This document shows positions 61,466 to 64,000 of a stretch of DNA of 64,000 bases, piece by piece. How positions within the stretch are numbered: position 1 is the first letter of the stretch; every line of letters begins with the position of its first letter. Source of the stretch: Epiperipatus broadwayi (Eukaryota > Onychophora > Udeonychophora > Euonychophora > Peripatidae); NCBI GenBank assembly GCA_028023455.1, contig JAQFVV010000013.1, positions 10,010,411-10,074,410 of the forward strand, read 5' to 3'. A program made the translations under genes and the position numbers. Below the pieces are notes generated by a model, which saw nothing but the letters and a program-made list of their open reading frames with translations, did not search any database and was not told the DNA's origin.

Positions 61466-64000
61466 TCAATGCACAGAGACCCTAGCAGAAAGTCACAACT
61501 GCAATCTAAGAACACAAAAAGGCAATTTTTAGGGGAAATGAGATTTAAATGTAATTAATAGTCAAATGTAGGAATTATTTTGAATTTCGAATAACAAATC
61601 ACAAATTCGTTATTATTATAAATATTATTTATAGTTTGTTTTTCTATAATAGTTCCATGAAAACTAAATCTATTTGTTTGTCATACGTTAAACCAGTTTT
61701 TTATTAATTATGGGGGGAGAAAGTTAATAGTTTTGCCTTTTCACTTTATTTAAATTTTGCTATAAATATTTTTATCCAAAAACAGATTTATTTAGTAAAA
61801 AATAAATTTTAAAAGACAAATATATTATATAATTGGCATGTAATATATATATATATTGTATTGTAACTTTAGGGTAATAAATTTTATTTTGAAATTTAAT
61901 TGGCTGTCAAATAAGAAATTTATTTTTGTTTAATATGAAATAAATTTATGAACTGGAACTTTCTATACAAATAAACACTCAGTTTGTATTATATAAAACT
62001 CTCACATTTTTTGTATTAACTATTCCTTAATAAAGTTTAAACAAATAGCTAACTAATTCACCACTAATTTATTTTATTAATTTTGATAATGAGTTAAAAC
62101 AACTTCACCAGGACTGTTGTTTGCAGCTTGCAAGACGATTCTTCAGTAGACAGTAATTTCATTAGTAGTGTATCCCGACATACTATTCAAAGCTGATTTC
62201 ATATAAATATCGGTACGACACTCAAAACTGATTAAATTTTAAGGCATGAAGTAATCACAATGTAAACTTTTTAAATATTAATAATTGTTTAAATGTTACA
62301 TAAATTTGTATTATTATTGTTTTTATGTATTTCCTATATACTTGCGGAAGCAAGTTATTTTTGTAGTAGAGATAAAAATCTATCTAGTTTCTGACTTATT
62401 GACCATCTTTATTGGAAAGCATTGTTTTTGTGCACTACTGTAGCTAATGGCTTAAAATTTTTGAAAAGTAAGATTTTTAACCTAAGCCATTTATATTTTA
62501 ATAATCACAATTACAAACAGACTGCAGGCAATCTTTGAAATTTTTTCACAGAAATGGTATATTGTTTAAGAAAACAAAGCACACATATTGTTATTATTTC
62601 CTGTTGATTACTCAGTCTGCAGAGTTGACTCTGATGTCATTATGAAGGACAATGTAAATTAGAAATGATTTTGATTTGCAACAAATTAAATAATTTTGTA
62701 CTAATATTTCTTTACATAAACCTTGATGTCATCAAATAGAAAGTAATTTTTGGAATATGACAGCATTTATCAGTTACAAATGAAAATAAGATATGAATAG
62801 CTAAAAGATATAATTTAAAAAGAACTCTTTTTAGCAATGTATTTTATTCAGTATTAAGTAAACTATCTTTTTTATATACTTATTTTTGGAATGTTAAACA
62901 ATAGAGGAAAGGAAGGTCTTTAAAGTAGGTTGTTGAACAGTCTAATGTTGGCAATATTTTATTAAAATTTAAACTTTCAAAAATTTCATTTACAAAGCAG
63001 ATAGTTTAATTAATATTGAACAGAAGATATGCAGATTTCATAATTAATTTGCTTTTTATTAGATATACATTTTTAAATCATTCTCTTTACAGACAGATGA
63101 GACTCTATGGGCTTGAAACAATTTAATTATATAACAGAATATAACATAAATAATAATTTGTCACTATTTTGGATTATCATGGTATAAGAAGGTACTGTAT
63201 CTTGTCTGTTTGTTTTTAACCAGCGTATGTATAATGTAATGATCCGGTCCACCACAAGAATCTTTGTGGTTTATTTGCAAATCATCTGTTGTCTAAAAAA
63301 TATATTTATCATTTTTTATTATACATTATTATTTATTACTCATATGGTTATTTACTAATGTTTTATTATTTACTTTACATAAGTGGCTTTTTTATTTAAC
63401 ACACCCAGCATCAAATCACACATTCAAGCAGACTAGAATATCATTAATAGCTTAATCATCAATGATAACTATGACCAGATCAAGGCTACACAAATGCAAA
63501 CCCCAATCATATTTTCTGACCATAGCACCCCTCCATACTGCTGGGACAACACCTACCATCCAAAGCACTTTATTTGCTTAAAGAATAAGTCTCAGAACCA
63601 TCCAGCCATGTATGTTATATATAGCTAGCATGCCCAGAAAACAGACAAACAAACCCAGCACTTGAAATATATTCAGGCTAACTCATAATATTGATCAGGG
63701 GACCCTGCTCAATACTAATTAACTCATGAAAATATTTCTAACCTTTAAATTACTGGTGACACTGTTAAAAGAGAGAAGAGAGAGTATAGACCAACCAACA
63801 TTTTAAGCAAACATTTATTTATTCACATGCACACATATTTAAATAAATATAACTACAATTTAACACAGGAAATAAATAAGTACGCCTTAATTATTAGAAA
63901 AATCAATATTATTGTCCTTCATTTATAGTTCATTTCAATTTAAAAAAATATATGTCAAGACAATTTATGATCAAAAAGTATATGTACCCAGGTTTTTCAT
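61466..64000. other. Intergenic; less AT-rich patch at 63390-63720
   Basis: No gene recognised. Bases 63390-63720 are clearly richer in G/C (for example accccaatcatattttctg, catactgctgggacaacac) and may be inserted or formerly coding sequence. Neither strand gives a family signature I know. A short TA run lies near 61839-61855. Confidence 0.45.

Overview
This is an AT-rich, repeat-dense stretch of an animal nuclear genome with no complete protein-coding gene that I can support. The evidence for a metazoan is the kind of repeats present: hAT elements with BED-finger transposases, pogo/Tigger-like DNA elements, non-LTR (LINE) ORF2 fragments, a Ty3/gypsy element, and very long simple repeats. 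The species cannot be fixed from the sequence; an AT-rich invertebrate is the best guess. There are no rRNA or CRISPR signals and no convincing intact tRNA. Nearly every open frame is short, low-complexity, or a fragment of a mobile element.

Layout. Bases 2.2-6.5 kb hold a nested transposon: a minus-strand pogo-like element split by a hAT element (3494-6342) carrying a decayed ZBED5/FAM200-type transposase. Bases 6.8-11.1 kb hold a run of inverted-repeat elements: a long-arm element, two hairpin-element copies, a 332-bp MITE, and a compound palindrome bounded by TTAA. Bases 15.5-18.3 kb are less AT-rich. They contain a short exon-like frame, a possible LTR, and a cluster of a short repeated motif. 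Bases 19.8-21.6 kb carry two more hairpin elements. LINE ORF2 remnants lie at 23.2-24.1 (+), 26.5-26.9 (-), 45.0-45.2 (+) and 47.3-47.65 kb (+). A candidate terminal exon with a good splice acceptor lies at 30.36-30.61 kb. The best hairpin-element copy is at 39.26-39.51 kb, followed by a second, internally deleted hAT (39699-40734). Bases 50.6-53.2 kb are a simple-repeat, palindrome and satellite block. Bases 55.35-61.47 kb are a decayed Ty3/gypsy element whose 5' LTR is split by a second pogo-like copy and whose 3' LTR contains a 1645-bp uninterrupted (AG)n tract.

The window records layered transposition rather than a pathway. Insertions can be ordered: hAT into pogo, and pogo into the gypsy LTR. 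Target-site duplications are visible for the two hAT elements (8 bp, one mismatch each), for the second pogo-like copy (TA), and for two hairpin elements (exactly 15 bp each). The hairpin-element family is the observation I consider most worth following up. Its 15-bp duplications are unusual for an inverted-repeat DNA element, and one copy has an apparently perfect 81-bp stem.
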